DNA of 64,000 nt from Pseudomonas frederiksbergensis (GCF_003732275.1 NZ_MOBM01000038.1:1082679-1146678), one strand, 5' to 3'. Shown: positions 28,132 to 37,618, counted from the stretch's first letter. Notes: generated by a model from the letters alone, not told the origin. Program-made: numbers and translations.

Positions 28132-29131
28132 AGCTTTTTGGGGCTTGTTGCGGGATCGAATTGAGGACCGGATTGCCGTCCTTATTGCGGGTCAGGTAGA
28201 CCGGCAGCACCTTGGGTAGCGAAGCCACCAGGTTGTTGAGTTCCTTGATGTTGTAGATGCCGCCGAGGCGAATCGAGCCAGTACTGTGGTCTGCGATCAT
28301 GACTGGCTTGTTCAAATAACGATTGATCAAGGGCAGGGCATCGGTCAGCGTCAGATCATCGAGCACCAGTTTTCCGCTGCGCCACGCCAGCGAATGGTCA
28401 TCGGCAGAGGTCTGGCTGATTTGCGGTGTGAAGTCGCCGTGTCGGTAACGTGCCTGCATGGCAGGTTCGAGACGTGAGCCCTCGCCGGGCAGAGCACCAT
28501 TGCTGGTTACCAGGACGGAACCTTCGATCAGGTTCACGCGTACCTGATCCTCATACATCCAGACGTTGAATCGGGTTCCGGTGACGCGAATTCTGCCGTC
28601 GGCCGCCCTGACAATGAAAGGGTGCTGCACGTCGTGACTGACGTTGAAGAAGGCTTCGCCTTTTTTCAACGTGACACGACGTTCATCCTTGTAGTTGCTG
28701 AACGTCAGTTCACTGCCCAGGTTCAGCTCCACCTGACTGCCGTCGCCCAGCGTGACCTGACGAACATTGTCTGTCGCCTCGAAATGCTGGTAGGCATTGG
28801 GCAGCCAACCCAGGTTCCATCCGGTGTATGCCGCCAGTGGCAATGCCAGGGCACAGACGGTGGCTGCAATGCCGAAGGTGCGCCAGGACTTTGCCGGTTT
28901 GATGCCAACTGCCGGCGCGGGAGATTCGGGACGAGGCAAATCCCCAGCCACATCCCAGATCTGCAGCATGGCTTCGTACTCGAAGGCATGCAGAGGATGG
29001 GCGTCACGCCATTGCTCGAACGCCAGGCGTTCTTCGGCCGTGCAGTCGGTGGCGTGCAGACGCATGCACCAGTGCGCAGCGGCATCGGTGATGGCGTCGT
29101 ATTGGGCTTGCGAGAGAGAGTGATCGGTCAT
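28130..29131 (-). CDS. FecR/FpvR-family anti-sigma factor
   Basis: 333 residues. A cytoplasmic N-terminal domain carries the FecR N-motif (AAHWCMRLHATDCTAEERLAFEQW with HPLHAFEYE). One transmembrane helix follows near residue 90 (FGIAATVCALALPLAAYTGW). The periplasmic part has the FecR core (RQVTLGDGSQVELNLGSEL, VTGTRFNVW) and an STN-like C-terminal region. Such proteins hold an ECF sigma factor until a TonB-dependent siderophore receptor signals. Length (FpvR about 331) and the pvdQ neighbour make an FpvR role plausible. No ECF sigma gene or receptor lies next to it here, which is unusual. AGGATGAG precedes the ATG. Confidence 0.86.
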   Translation of the reverse strand: MTDHSLSQAQYDAITDAAAHWCMRLHATDCTAEERLAFEQWRDAHPLHAFEYEAMLQIWDVAGDLPRPESPAPAVGIKPAKSWRTFGIAATVCALALPLAAYTGWNLGWLPNAYQHFEATDNVRQVTLGDGSQVELNLGSELTFSNYKDERRVTLKKGEAFFNVSHDVQHPFIVRAADGRIRVTGTRFNVWMYEDQVRVNLIEGSVLVTSNGALPGEGSRLEPAMQARYRHGDFTPQISQTSADDHSLAWRSGKLVLDDLTLTDALPLINRYLNKPVMIADHSTGSIRLGGIYNIKELNNLVASLPKVLPVYLTRNKDGNPVLNSIPQQAPKS

Positions 29132-29325
29132 TGACTCATCCTGATTTCCTGCATTCTAACCTTGAGGGGAAGTCTGCGAGAACAACCGTCATGGCAATTG
29201 CCCATCAAAGTACGACTTATTTTTCATCCGCACGCCCGCAAACAGGGTATCGCCTGGCAGTATCCATAAATTGAGTGAAAAAAGGGTCAAGCCCCTGCAA
29301 GGCTGGTGCCCTGTACCGGGCGAGC

Positions 29326-29360
29326 AAAGCATGTGCAGATAGGGTGACTGCACATGCTTT
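29326..29360 (-). terminator. Hairpin downstream of the giant repeat gene
   Basis: AAAGCATGTGCAG and CTGCACATGCTTT make a perfect 13-base-pair stem, 19 bases past the stop codon at 29379. The U-tract on the minus strand is poor, so termination efficiency is uncertain. Confidence 0.6.
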
Positions 29361-29378
29361 TATGATGAAAAATTCAGA

Positions 29379-32300
29379 TCAACTCGGGGATGGGGCTAGC
29401 ACCGGATCCAGTTGTCGACCCATTTCACCTATCAAGTAAGCGATCGAGTCTGCGTTGCGCAAAATGACGTCGGTTCGCAGATGCACATTGTCCGGATTCA
29501 GGAAAATGTTGCGAGCTTCATCCAGTGTTTTACAGCCCGTCGTTTTGAGGATGTCCTGAGCCACATGCCCCAAACCCTCAACCGAATCCAGATCGATCCA
29601 TTCCTGCAACGTTTCGTTCCAATGCGCAAACAGCTCCTCTCTCGGGGTGGCGAGGGACAGTGCTTTTCGCTGGAAATCCTGTTGCGTTTGTTTGATTGCC
29701 ACACCGTAAGCGGTGACGGTGGCAATGAGATCGCTGAACGGGCGCCTTGCTTCAACCAGTGCAATATCCACGGTCTTTGAAAAAAGATGAGAGAACTCAT
29801 GGATCAGCGTAGTGGCCCGGGCATGGTCGCCGACGCTGAAAGGCTCAGTCAAACAGGACTCGTACCAATCGAGTTGCGGGTCAAAGAACCTCTCCGTGAA
29901 ATGCACACGATTCTGTGCGTCATCATTTATAACAAAAGCAATCGTATTGCCGATTGCGTATTTGTTTGACCCGACCACAAAACGTTCGGTATTCATGAAA
30001 TCCACGTTTGGGTCCACCAGCGCTGTGCAAATGGGCACGATGACTTTCTTGATTTTGTCCAGGAGGCTGTCGTCGATAAGGTCAGCATCAAAAACGGCTC
30101 TGAGGAAGGTATCCAGCCGCGTCCCCGGCTTCAGCTGTCTGAGCTGCGCCAGGTTATGCAGACTGTTAAAAGCGTAGTAGCGAGCCAGGTCTATGGCTTG
30201 CACGATCATGCGCGCTTTTTCCGGGTGTTTTGCCCGAATGTCTTTCATTCCCCGTGCTTCGATATTCAGAAGCTGCCTGGCATATTTATCGGCGGCATGT
30301 CGATTGTGCATTTTCGACAGGGCTTTTCCATAGTGGACGGTATGGATGTCCGAATCGAGCACCAGTTGCTTGTCTGAGGTAGTCAGGAGCGCCGGGCCTT
30401 CTTCCGTGTCTTTGATCATCCGCCAGATCGCCCCGGGTTTGGTCACGCGGTACACCTTGCCCGCGATGGGGGCATAGGTTTGTCTGCTGGTCATTTCCAG
30501 GTAAGTGCCATCAGCGCTGTTCTTCTTTAAATCCTTCAGTTCGACGGCGGTGGTTTCGAAAGGCTGCAGTGACGTGCGCATCGGTGCAGTGGATTGCACT
30601 TGCGACCATTGCGGCGCGACCACAGGAGTGGCCGCCGGTTCGGCGAGAGTATTGGTCGTTGCCTGCGCTGTGCCGATCGACTCTTCCAGCGACAACCTGC
30701 CCAGTGACACCATTTGCACTGCACCGGCAATAAAGTTGAACATTGCCTGTTTCCAGTGGTGGTCCTGCAGCGCTTCGGCCGAGTTCTTGAAGTCTTTGTA
30801 GGCTTGCCACAAAAACAGCCCATAAGCCAGTTTGCCGGGTAAAAGGCCCGAGAACCTCTGGATGCCGGAGCTGAACAGGTTTTTGGCTGCCTCCCAGTCT
30901 GACTGGCCGCCGACCTCGGACTGAGCGCCGAGCATTTGCCACAGCAGGCTTGTGTTGTCGCTGAACAACCGGGTCAGCAAGTTGCCGCCGATGGGGTTAG
31001 AGGCGAGGGTGATTTCGCTCGCTTGTCCGACGGTGGACTTCAACAGATTGCGAAACCCGGATTGCGCACTTGCTGGAAGGCGACGTATCAGCAGCTCCTG
31101 TAACGGTCCCGGCGTATTGAACGCCGAGACAACGCTGGTCTCATTGTCGAACTCGGTGAATGGCGAGCCTGCATGGTAGGGCGCATACAGGACTTGCGGA
31201 CCTTTCTGTCCGGAGCCGGGGCCTATCAGGTACAGGCCCAGTGTCCTGACGGCAGCAGCGCCGACTGTCTTGATCAGCTCCAGAGGGCGAACAATGGCGT
31301 GGGCGCCGTTGACAGCCGCGCGGGCGATAGCGTCCGGCATGTCCATCACCTGTCGAATCAAGTCGAAGGCGCTGTCGGAAAGACGTTGCTGCAGTTTTTG
31401 TGCATGGGCGTGTTGCATCAATTGCCAGGGCAGTTGCCGAATGAAGCGCAGCCTTCGAATGTCGGCATCGGCGCTTTTGTTCGACAAGCTGTCTATGACC
31501 AGTTTTGCGTAGGTTTGCTGAATGTTCAGTGACAGCAGGAGTTGCCTGACAGCGGACTGGTCCAGGCCTTGCGGAAGGGATTGAGTGGTTTTCGAAGCGA
31601 TCGTGAAACCTGTGCCCTGGGCAATGTTGACATGGTTCAAGGCAAACTCGGTCAGGGATCGAGCGGGGCCGGCCAAGGTCAGGTTGGGGATGATTTCGAT
31701 GTCGTCGGGGTCTGGCAGTGTCCCCGAGAAGCGGCTACCGAGCAGTGACTCCAACGTCTCATGCACATAGGACTTCAGCGTCTTTAGGCCGTGCAGGTAG
31801 TCTTTGTCATCGTCGACGCTGTTGCGGTATTGCTCCAGCAGTTCGATGTGCAGCTGCTGCTCCTCGACGGGTGCCATTGCGAGCCAGGCAGGCAAGGACT
31901 GCTGTAGGGTGATCGCCTGCGCGATCGAAGTGGCTCTGCGCAAGTTGGTGTCGACCACCGTTTTTGTCAGGGCTTGAAGGGCTTTGATCTGTTTTGCAGT
32001 GTCCAGCTTGAGGGCGCGCAGGTATTCGCAATGTCCCAGGAAGTGGTCAATGGATGATTGTGATAACCGCTGCAGGACATGATCTTCAATCAGTCGCAAC
32101 GCACCGAGCGTATAACGCTGGTGGAAGGTGCGCTGGACAGGGGAGAGGTTTTCCAATAGCGCCAGACGTTTTTGCGGATCATGCAGGCGCCGGTCCAGTT
32201 CCTGCCTCGCGCGGCTGACGGTATCAAAGACTTCCAGGCCCTGCGCAGGTGTCCATAAAACTGTTCGGCCCGAATGCTGAGGGTCGAGCCCGCCACGCTC

Positions 32301-34274
32301 GGTCAACAACATGCAATTGGCCAAGGGCAGGATATTCGTTTGGCCGGTGCACTCAAGGGTCAATGAATAGGCGTCAGGCCGGAACCCCTTGAGTGAGAGC
32401 CGGCGTTTACGATCCGGCTTATCCGGATTGAGCACCGTATCGACAATGGCCCGGTCCGTGTCGCCCAATGTGGCGTCGAGCCCCCGAAGACTGGCTTCCC
32501 CACGTATGCCTACGGAAAGAGCATGAGCCAGCCGGGGTTTCATGTTCTCCAGATAGACTCGCTGCAGTGCCAACGCGGTGGTGGGTTGAGCTGCAAAGTC
32601 CGCGCCGATCAGCGCTTCGATATCGCTGAAGGTTTTCACGAACGCCGCCGCCGTGTCTGCCAGCACCATGGAGGGCTGTTGCTTGCCCGACAATACCGGT
32701 CGCGTACTCCAGCGCCCTTGGGCATCCAGCATCAGCAGGTGCTCGCTGAGCATCGAGCGGATGTCCAGCGCCTTGTCGAACAAGGCGTTGATGTCCACGA
32801 TGCCGTCGCTGTGACGGAAAACCTGCAGGGCATACTCCACATTCTGCTGTTGTTTGGTGATGATCGCCTCGAACAGCTTTTTGAAGATCGAACCGGAAAT
32901 CACTTTCCCGGAGACATTCGGCTGATCGAAACCGATGAAGCGCTGACGTTCCGCCAGGCTCAGGAGGCCGTAGAGCTCATCCTCATGACCGGCCGCGCTG
33001 AATTTGCTCAGTAAGGTGTCTTTGAGGTCCTGATAGTCTTTCAGCACCTGCAGCCCCTGAGCGGGGGTGTAGAGAAACGCATTGCTGCCACTGATCATCA
33101 GCGAGCCTGCCAGCTCCACATAGTTGGCCTCGTATTCCCAGAGACGCACGGTTTCGACGGTCAGTGTCTCGTACGTTCTGCTGGTCGGTTCGATCAGCGA
33201 ATGCAAGTCCTGGCTTTGTTCAGGCGTGATGATTTCGGCTTCGCGCTTGAGCAGGAACTCCGCTCGCGCCTGTTCAGCAATGGCCTTGCTGAACAAATCG
33301 CGACGTGATGCGCCATCGGCACTCGCTGCGTCCCAGTAACTATTCATTTGCTCGGAAAGCAGGCTGATCAGTTTTCGGGAGGCAGTGGCTACGGCGGTTT
33401 CCCAGTATTGCTGGTCAGTGCTGGCCGGAAGCTTTTTCGGGTGGGAAAACTCATGTGATTGCCCCAACGGCCAGCGTTGATTGCGGTAGTGAAACAGCAC
33501 CGCATCACTCAAGGACATCGCGTTGAGCCAGCGCCGCGCCGGAGTGCTTTCCTTATCGTGTTCATCGGCAGTTGCCGTGGAATAGAAACTGACCTGGGTC
33601 TGGCGTTGATCCAGGCCGGGGAAGGCTGACTTCAGCAGTTCATTGAGCACCGTATCGAGCAGCGAAGTCAGGGTCGGCAGCGCTTTCAACTCGTCGAGCA
33701 TGGCCTGATCGTTCATGTGCTGATGTGCGGTGATGGTGCTGCTTTGGTCTTCGAACACCTCGCCTTCGATGGTTTGAAAGGTCACCTCGATAGTGGCGGC
33801 ATCTGCCAGCGTTCTGCGTTGAGACAACGACATGAACGCCAGCAGGTCGTCGTCCTCGGTCGCGCTGTTCAGCTGGCGGTTCAGCTGTTCGGTCAAGGTT
33901 GAGCGGCTGTCGAACTTCTTTATGCCGGCGTAGGGGGTATAGAGAATCACGCCGTTGTCATCCGGTGTGGCGCTCAGCACGAAGCTGCCGGCCAGGGGCA
34001 CGGGTTCCAGGTCGTTGGTCTTGAGCAGAATTTTTTCGGCGAGCATGGGCGGTTTCTGTTCACCGCGCAGCGTGTGGTTGGCTAGTTGCAGGTGACTGAA
34101 CCATTCGAAGTCCTTTTGCGTCAGCCCGTGGGTTTGGCCAAGTTTCCTCCAGAGTCCGGGAGACTTCAGGGCCTGGGGGAAAAACATCGGAGTAACAGGT
34201 GTAGACATCGTCGAGTCTCGTTCAGGGCGCGATTGAAATTCGCCAGTGGATTGAGCCTCGAGACTAAAAGTCAT
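29379..34274 (-). CDS. Giant repeat protein with C-terminal HExxH metallopeptidase-like domain (DUF6543-type putative toxin)
   Basis: 1631 residues, no signal peptide. A recurring segment of the form LYTP-x-x-G followed by a charged stretch appears near residues 111 (LYTPYAG), 401 (LYTPAQG), 672 (LWTPAQG) and 1028 (LYAPYHAG), so the body is built of four diverged units. This pattern is what I associate with DUF6543/'dermonecrotic toxin' proteins of plant-associated Pseudomonas. A weakly hydrophobic patch lies near residues 1150-1220 (LPGKLAYGLFLW; FNFIAGAVQMVSLG). The C-terminal domain has a zinc motif HEFSH (His1492, Glu1493, His1496) followed by SKTVDIAL, reminiscent of the Asp ligand of aspzincins. 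A shorter start at 34208 (MSTPVTPMFF) is equally possible. It is a single gene with no secretion or immunity gene adjacent. Metalloprotease effector is an inference. Confidence 0.65.
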   Translation of the reverse strand: MTFSLEAQSTGEFQSRPERDSTMSTPVTPMFFPQALKSPGLWRKLGQTHGLTQKDFEWFSHLQLANHTLRGEQKPPMLAEKILLKTNDLEPVPLAGSFVLSATPDDNGVILYTPYAGIKKFDSRSTLTEQLNRQLNSATEDDDLLAFMSLSQRRTLADAATIEVTFQTIEGEVFEDQSSTITAHQHMNDQAMLDELKALPTLTSLLDTVLNELLKSAFPGLDQRQTQVSFYSTATADEHDKESTPARRWLNAMSLSDAVLFHYRNQRWPLGQSHEFSHPKKLPASTDQQYWETAVATASRKLISLLSEQMNSYWDAASADGASRRDLFSKAIAEQARAEFLLKREAEIITPEQSQDLHSLIEPTSRTYETLTVETVRLWEYEANYVELAGSLMISGSNAFLYTPAQGLQVLKDYQDLKDTLLSKFSAAGHEDELYGLLSLAERQRFIGFDQPNVSGKVISGSIFKKLFEAIITKQQQNVEYALQVFRHSDGIVDINALFDKALDIRSMLSEHLLMLDAQGRWSTRPVLSGKQQPSMVLADTAAAFVKTFSDIEALIGADFAAQPTTALALQRVYLENMKPRLAHALSVGIRGEASLRGLDATLGDTDRAIVDTVLNPDKPDRKRRLSLKGFRPDAYSLTLECTGQTNILPLANCMLLTERGGLDPQHSGRTVLWTPAQGLEVFDTVSRARQELDRRLHDPQKRLALLENLSPVQRTFHQRYTLGALRLIEDHVLQRLSQSSIDHFLGHCEYLRALKLDTAKQIKALQALTKTVVDTNLRRATSIAQAITLQQSLPAWLAMAPVEEQQLHIELLEQYRNSVDDDKDYLHGLKTLKSYVHETLESLLGSRFSGTLPDPDDIEIIPNLTLAGPARSLTEFALNHVNIAQGTGFTIASKTTQSLPQGLDQSAVRQLLLSLNIQQTYAKLVIDSLSNKSADADIRRLRFIRQLPWQLMQHAHAQKLQQRLSDSAFDLIRQVMDMPDAIARAAVNGAHAIVRPLELIKTVGAAAVRTLGLYLIGPGSGQKGPQVLYAPYHAGSPFTEFDNETSVVSAFNTPGPLQELLIRRLPASAQSGFRNLLKSTVGQASEITLASNPIGGNLLTRLFSDNTSLLWQMLGAQSEVGGQSDWEAAKNLFSSGIQRFSGLLPGKLAYGLFLWQAYKDFKNSAEALQDHHWKQAMFNFIAGAVQMVSLGRLSLEESIGTAQATTNTLAEPAATPVVAPQWSQVQSTAPMRTSLQPFETTAVELKDLKKNSADGTYLEMTSRQTYAPIAGKVYRVTKPGAIWRMIKDTEEGPALLTTSDKQLVLDSDIHTVHYGKALSKMHNRHAADKYARQLLNIEARGMKDIRAKHPEKARMIVQAIDLARYYAFNSLHNLAQLRQLKPGTRLDTFLRAVFDADLIDDSLLDKIKKVIVPICTALVDPNVDFMNTERFVVGSNKYAIGNTIAFVINDDAQNRVHFTERFFDPQLDWYESCLTEPFSVGDHARATTLIHEFSHLFSKTVDIALVEARRPFSDLIATVTAYGVAIKQTQQDFQRKALSLATPREELFAHWNETLQEWIDLDSVEGLGHVAQDILKTTGCKTLDEARNIFLNPDNVHLRTDVILRNADSIAYLIGEMGRQLDPVLAPSPS

Positions 34275-34469
34275 TGAAGTGTGGAAGGTGGTAGATAGTT
34301 ACCGCACAGCCTGCCGGTTGATCGTGCAAACTCGAGAAGAAAGTGGAGGCCGCGCGGGTACGGCCTGCAGGTGATCAACCGAAAAGTTGACAGCTCGCTC
34401 GTCGTGCGTTGTTAATCGGCTTGTCTTCGTACGCTGTTGCCCCCTCCAATAATTACTCTGGAGCTTCAG

Positions 34470-35510
34470 ATGTCTGCGCCACACGATCATGTGTCTACTG
34501 CGGTTTCGCAAAACCTGTCCTTCGAAGCGCTGACGGCGTTGCTCGAGCAGATCTTCTTGCGCCACGGCACCTCAGCCGATGTCGCCAGAACCCTGGCCCT
34601 TAACTGCGCCGGTGCCGAGCGCGATGGTGCTCACAGCCACGGCGTATTCCGCATTCCCGGTTATGTGTCGACGTTGCAAAGCGGCTGGGTCAACGGCAAG
34701 GCTGTACCGGTGGTCGAGGACGTGGCCTCGGGTTTCGTCCGGGTCGACGCCGCTAATGGTTTTGCCCAACCGGCCCTCGCGGCGGCGCGGTCATTGTTGG
34801 TGGAGAAAGCCCGTGGTGCCGGCATTGCGGTGCTGGCCATCCGTAATTCCCACCATTTCGCTGCCTTGTGGCCGGACGTCGAGCCGTTTGCCGATGAAGG
34901 GCTGGTGGCACTGAGCGTGGTCAACAGCATGACTTGCGTGGTTCCGCACGGTGCCGACCGTCCGCTATTCGGGACCAACCCGATTGCCTTCGCTGCCCCT
35001 CGGGCCAACGGTGGTCCGATTGTCTTCGACCTGGCGACCAGCGCCATCGCCCATGGCGATGTACAGATCGCCGCCCGTAAAGGCGAGCGTTTGCCCGCGG
35101 GCATGGGGGTGGACAGCCTCGGCCAGCCAACCCAGGATCCGAAAGCGATCCTTGAAGGTGGTGCCTTGCTGCCGTTTGGCGGACACAAGGGTTCGGCGCT
35201 GTCGATGATGGTGGAGTTGTTGGCGGCGGCGTTGACTGGCGGCAATTTTTCTTTCGAGTTCGACTGGTCGAACCATCCCGGGGCGAAAACACCCTGGACG
35301 GGTCAACTGCTGATCGTGATCGACCCGAGCAAGTCGGCGGGGCAGAGTTTTGCCGAGCGCAGTGAGGAACTGGTTCGGCAAATGCACGGTGTAGGGCTCA
35401 AGCGGTTACCGGGTGATCGGCGTCATCAGCAGCGCGCCAAAGCCAAGGTCGAAGGCATTGCACTCGATGCTCAGACGCTGGCAAATCTGCGGGAACTGGC
35501 CGGGCTTTGA
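34470..35510 (+). CDS. dpkA: Delta1-piperideine-2-carboxylate / pyrroline-2-carboxylate reductase (Ldh2 family)
   Basis: 346 residues of the malate/lactate dehydrogenase Ldh2 family (not Rossmann type). Motifs: GAERDGAHSHGVFRIPGYV, AIRNSHHFAALWPDVEPFA, FGTNPIAFAAP, FDLATSAIAHGDV and LPFGGHKGSALSMMVELLA. The pattern fits DpkA of P. putida and P. syringae, which uses NADPH to reduce cyclic imines made from D-lysine and D-proline. Ldh2 homologues with other substrates exist, hence moderate certainty on the exact reaction. The ATG at 34470 has GGAG 5 bases upstream; a TTG at 34437 is rejected. Divergent from the giant repeat gene. Confidence 0.82.
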   Translation: MSAPHDHVSTAVSQNLSFEALTALLEQIFLRHGTSADVARTLALNCAGAERDGAHSHGVFRIPGYVSTLQSGWVNGKAVPVVEDVASGFVRVDAANGFAQPALAAARSLLVEKARGAGIAVLAIRNSHHFAALWPDVEPFADEGLVALSVVNSMTCVVPHGADRPLFGTNPIAFAAPRANGGPIVFDLATSAIAHGDVQIAARKGERLPAGMGVDSLGQPTQDPKAILEGGALLPFGGHKGSALSMMVELLAAALTGGNFSFEFDWSNHPGAKTPWTGQLLIVIDPSKSAGQSFAERSEELVRQMHGVGLKRLPGDRRHQQRAKAKVEGIALDAQTLANLRELAGL

Positions 35511-35544
35511 GCTCAAACGCAAGCCCTAATGTGGGAGCGGGCTT

Positions 35545-35676
35545 TTGTGGCGAGGGGGCTTGCCCCCGTTCGGCTGCGAAGCAGTCGTGAAACCTGCACA
35601 CCCGCTTAGCTGATTCACCGCGGAAACAGTTTTGGGGCCGCTTCGCGACCCAACGGGGGCAAGCCCCCTCGCCACA
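35545..35676. repeat. Inverted pair of REP elements (type B), preceded by a type-A half
   Basis: Arms TGTGGCGAGGGGGCTTGCCC (35546) and its complement (to 35676) flank GGCTGCGAAGCAGTC and GGGGCCGCTTCGCGACC. A lone half of the type-A repeat (ATGTGGGAGCGGGCTT) precedes it at 35529, making a mosaic. Confidence 0.86.
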
Positions 35677-35681
35677 ATGGC

Positions 35682-35999
35682 TTAACGCCGACCCAACAAC
35701 AGCCCCACCACCAAACCGAATCCGGCGGAGATGGCCACGGTTTGCCAGGGATGACCACCGATGTAGATTTCGCTGGCCTCGACTGCGGGCCTGGTCCGGT
35801 CACGTATACTGGAAACTGAACCCCGGGCCTGCTGGAGCTTCTGGGCGATTTGCCCACGAAGGGTGTCCGCTTCTTCACCGACCAGTGAAGCACTGCTCTT
35901 GAGCAGTTTTTCCGACTCTTCGATCAGGGCCTGAAGTTCGCTGAAGACCTGATCCTTGATTTGATCCTCGGCGACTTGATCGATGATTTTGCGGGCCAT
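35682..35999 (-). CDS. DUF883 (ElaB/YqjD-like) membrane-anchored protein
   Basis: 105 residues. The start at 35999 (MARKIIDQ) has a good AGGAG; longer upstream readings do not. A helical, charged region (residues 10-80, with EESEKLLKSSASLVGEEADTL) is followed by GHPWQTVAISAGFGLVVGLLLGRR, the C-terminal transmembrane anchor typical of DUF883. E. coli relatives YqjD and ElaB bind ribosomes at the inner membrane in stationary phase and respond to stress; the same role is only inferred here. Confidence 0.88.
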   Translation of the reverse strand: MARKIIDQVAEDQIKDQVFSELQALIEESEKLLKSSASLVGEEADTLRGQIAQKLQQARGSVSSIRDRTRPAVEASEIYIGGHPWQTVAISAGFGLVVGLLLGRR

Positions 36000-36164
36000 T
36001 GGAGTACTCCTTGCAGGTAAATGGGCAGTGAACAATGGAGTCTGGCGCGATGGCAAAAGTTGCAGCCATTTTGCGTGGCGACTCCACCCTGATGAAAAAT
36101 CCAGGGCAGGACATTTCCTCCTACAGTGTAAGATGTCGCCTATTTTACGCAGCAGGTATCTTCC

Positions 36165-36416
36165 ATGAGCTTCAATCTGGCCGACAAACCCCTTGCCGAG
36201 CGCGCGGCGCTTGAAGATGAAAAATCCCGTCTGTTCGAGCTCTGGCAAAACAACCTGGGTAAATCCAAGGGCGAAGCCGCACGGTTGTTCGGTGAGCGTG
36301 CCAAGCGCAAAGGCAAATGGGCCGAGTGGGTCCGCTCCGAACTTGACGGCATGTCGCCCCCGGAATTTGCGAACATGGTGCGCAGTGAAGTCAATCGCCT
36401 GATGGCCGCTAAATAA
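36165..36416 (+). CDS. Conserved hypothetical protein (83 residues)
   Basis: A small, soluble, very charged alpha-helical protein (ALEDEKSRLFELWQNNLGKS; GERAKRKGKWAEWVRSEL). It is preceded by GCAGGTATC and has codon use like its neighbours. No named domain recognised. It is divergent from the DUF883 gene and ends just before a triple REP cluster. Short proteins of this kind are common in Pseudomonas. Confidence 0.72.
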   Translation: MSFNLADKPLAERAALEDEKSRLFELWQNNLGKSKGEAARLFGERAKRKGKWAEWVRSELDGMSPPEFANMVRSEVNRLMAAK

Positions 36417-36429
36417 GCTTCCAGCGCTG

Positions 36430-36625
36430 ACGGTTTCGAAATTGTCGAACATCAAAAGATCGCAGGCTTCGCCAGCTCCTACGGGGAATGAGTACGACCG
36501 ATCAATGGCGGATGTACGCGCTCATGTAGGAGCTGCCGAAGGCTGCGATCTTTTGATCTTGCTCTTTTGCCGGTTTCGAAACTGCTAAAGATCAAAGGAT
36601 CGCAGGCTTCGCCAGCTCCTACGGG
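36430..36625. repeat. Triple cluster of REP elements (type C)
   Basis: Three copies of the core GATCGCAGGCTTCGCCAGCTCCTAC or its reverse complement: plus at 36459-36482, reversed at 36523-36551, plus at 36599-36622. Copies 1 and 3 also share the preceding CGGTTTCGAAA-TG, so a roughly 60-base unit is directly repeated. The third copy overlaps the last codons and stop of the LysR gene. Confidence 0.85.
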
Positions 36626-37533
36626 TAGGAAAAGGTCGCGATAATCGCCTCGCGCACTTTCAGCACCACCGGATCGAGCTGCGTGCTGGTGCGCCAGCCC
36701 AGTTCGATCGGATAGCGTGGCAGCGCCAGAGGGCAGGGCAGCAGCGCCAGTCCGCTGAGCGTAGCGATACTTCGTGCCGCATGAGCTGGAATAGTCGCCA
36801 CCGCCTGACTGCCCTTGAGCAGATGCGGCAACGCGGCAAAGTGCGTGGTCGATGCACATACCCGCCGGCTCAGCCCCAACGCCGCCAGGCCTTCATCGGT
36901 GATCCCGATAAAACCGCCCGATGACACCAGAATATGCTCACGGGCGACGAACGCTTCAAGGCTGAGAGTTTCCTGTCCCTCGGTCAGACTGAGGGGATCC
37001 ACCAGGCACAGATAATCGCCTTCACCCAGCACCTGACGACTGAGCAAACGCTCGGCGAACCCGCCTGCTGTAATCGCCAGATCGATGCTGCGTTCCATCA
37101 AGGCTCGGGCGACGATCTGGCTATGGGTCTGGCGAAAGATCAGCCGCAGTTTCGGCGCGCGATCCGCGATCTCGTCAATCAATCGTCGCCCGTAGGCGAT
37201 TTCGAAATCATCCGATAAACCCACCGTCACCGAACGTCCGTCGTAATGATTCGCCGCCGGATCGACCATCGCCAGGCTCTGGCGGCATTTATTCAGCGCA
37301 TCGCTGACCACCGGTTTTAACTGGTTGGCCTTGAGCGTCGGCGCAAGACCTCGACCCGTGCGCACGAACAACTGATCGCCGTACACCTCGCGCAATCGGC
37401 GCAACGCCGCGCTGACCGCCGATTGCGTCACGCCCAGACGCAGCGCGGCACGGCTGGCGCTGGATTCCTCATGCAGGGCTTCGAAGACTTTGAGCAAGTT
37501 GAGATCGACGGTCGCGATATTCATTTGGTTCAT
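36619..37533 (-). CDS. LysR-family transcriptional regulator (next to nitrilase)
   Basis: 304 residues. An N-terminal helix-turn-helix (VDLNLLKVFEALHEESSASR, then GVTQSAVSAALRRLREVYGD, then LFVRTGRGLAPT) of the NodD/PcpR-like subgroup, with a binding-protein-like effector domain (VTVGLSDDFEIAYGRRLIDE). It is divergent from the nitrilase gene with 85 bases between starts, so it probably activates it. Its last codons are formed by a REP copy, so the C-terminal IIATFSYP may have been altered by the insertion. Confidence 0.91.
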   Translation of the reverse strand: MNQMNIATVDLNLLKVFEALHEESSASRAALRLGVTQSAVSAALRRLREVYGDQLFVRTGRGLAPTLKANQLKPVVSDALNKCRQSLAMVDPAANHYDGRSVTVGLSDDFEIAYGRRLIDEIADRAPKLRLIFRQTHSQIVARALMERSIDLAITAGGFAERLLSRQVLGEGDYLCLVDPLSLTEGQETLSLEAFVAREHILVSSGGFIGITDEGLAALGLSRRVCASTTHFAALPHLLKGSQAVATIPAHAARSIATLSGLALLPCPLALPRYPIELGWRTSTQLDPVVLKVREAIIATFSYP

Positions 37534-37618
37534 ATCATTCAGCAGTGAGTCGGGCTTTATTCATGATCCTGTGGCGCCGGAGAATGAGCAACACCTCATT
37601 ACTGACGGAGTCATCACG
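37534..37618. promoter_or_regulatory. Divergent promoter region of LysR and nitrilase genes
   Basis: 85 bases between the two starts must hold both promoters and the LysR operator. GACGGAG at 37604-37610 is the nitrilase ribosome site. I could not identify a clear -35/-10 pair. Confidence 0.5.
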
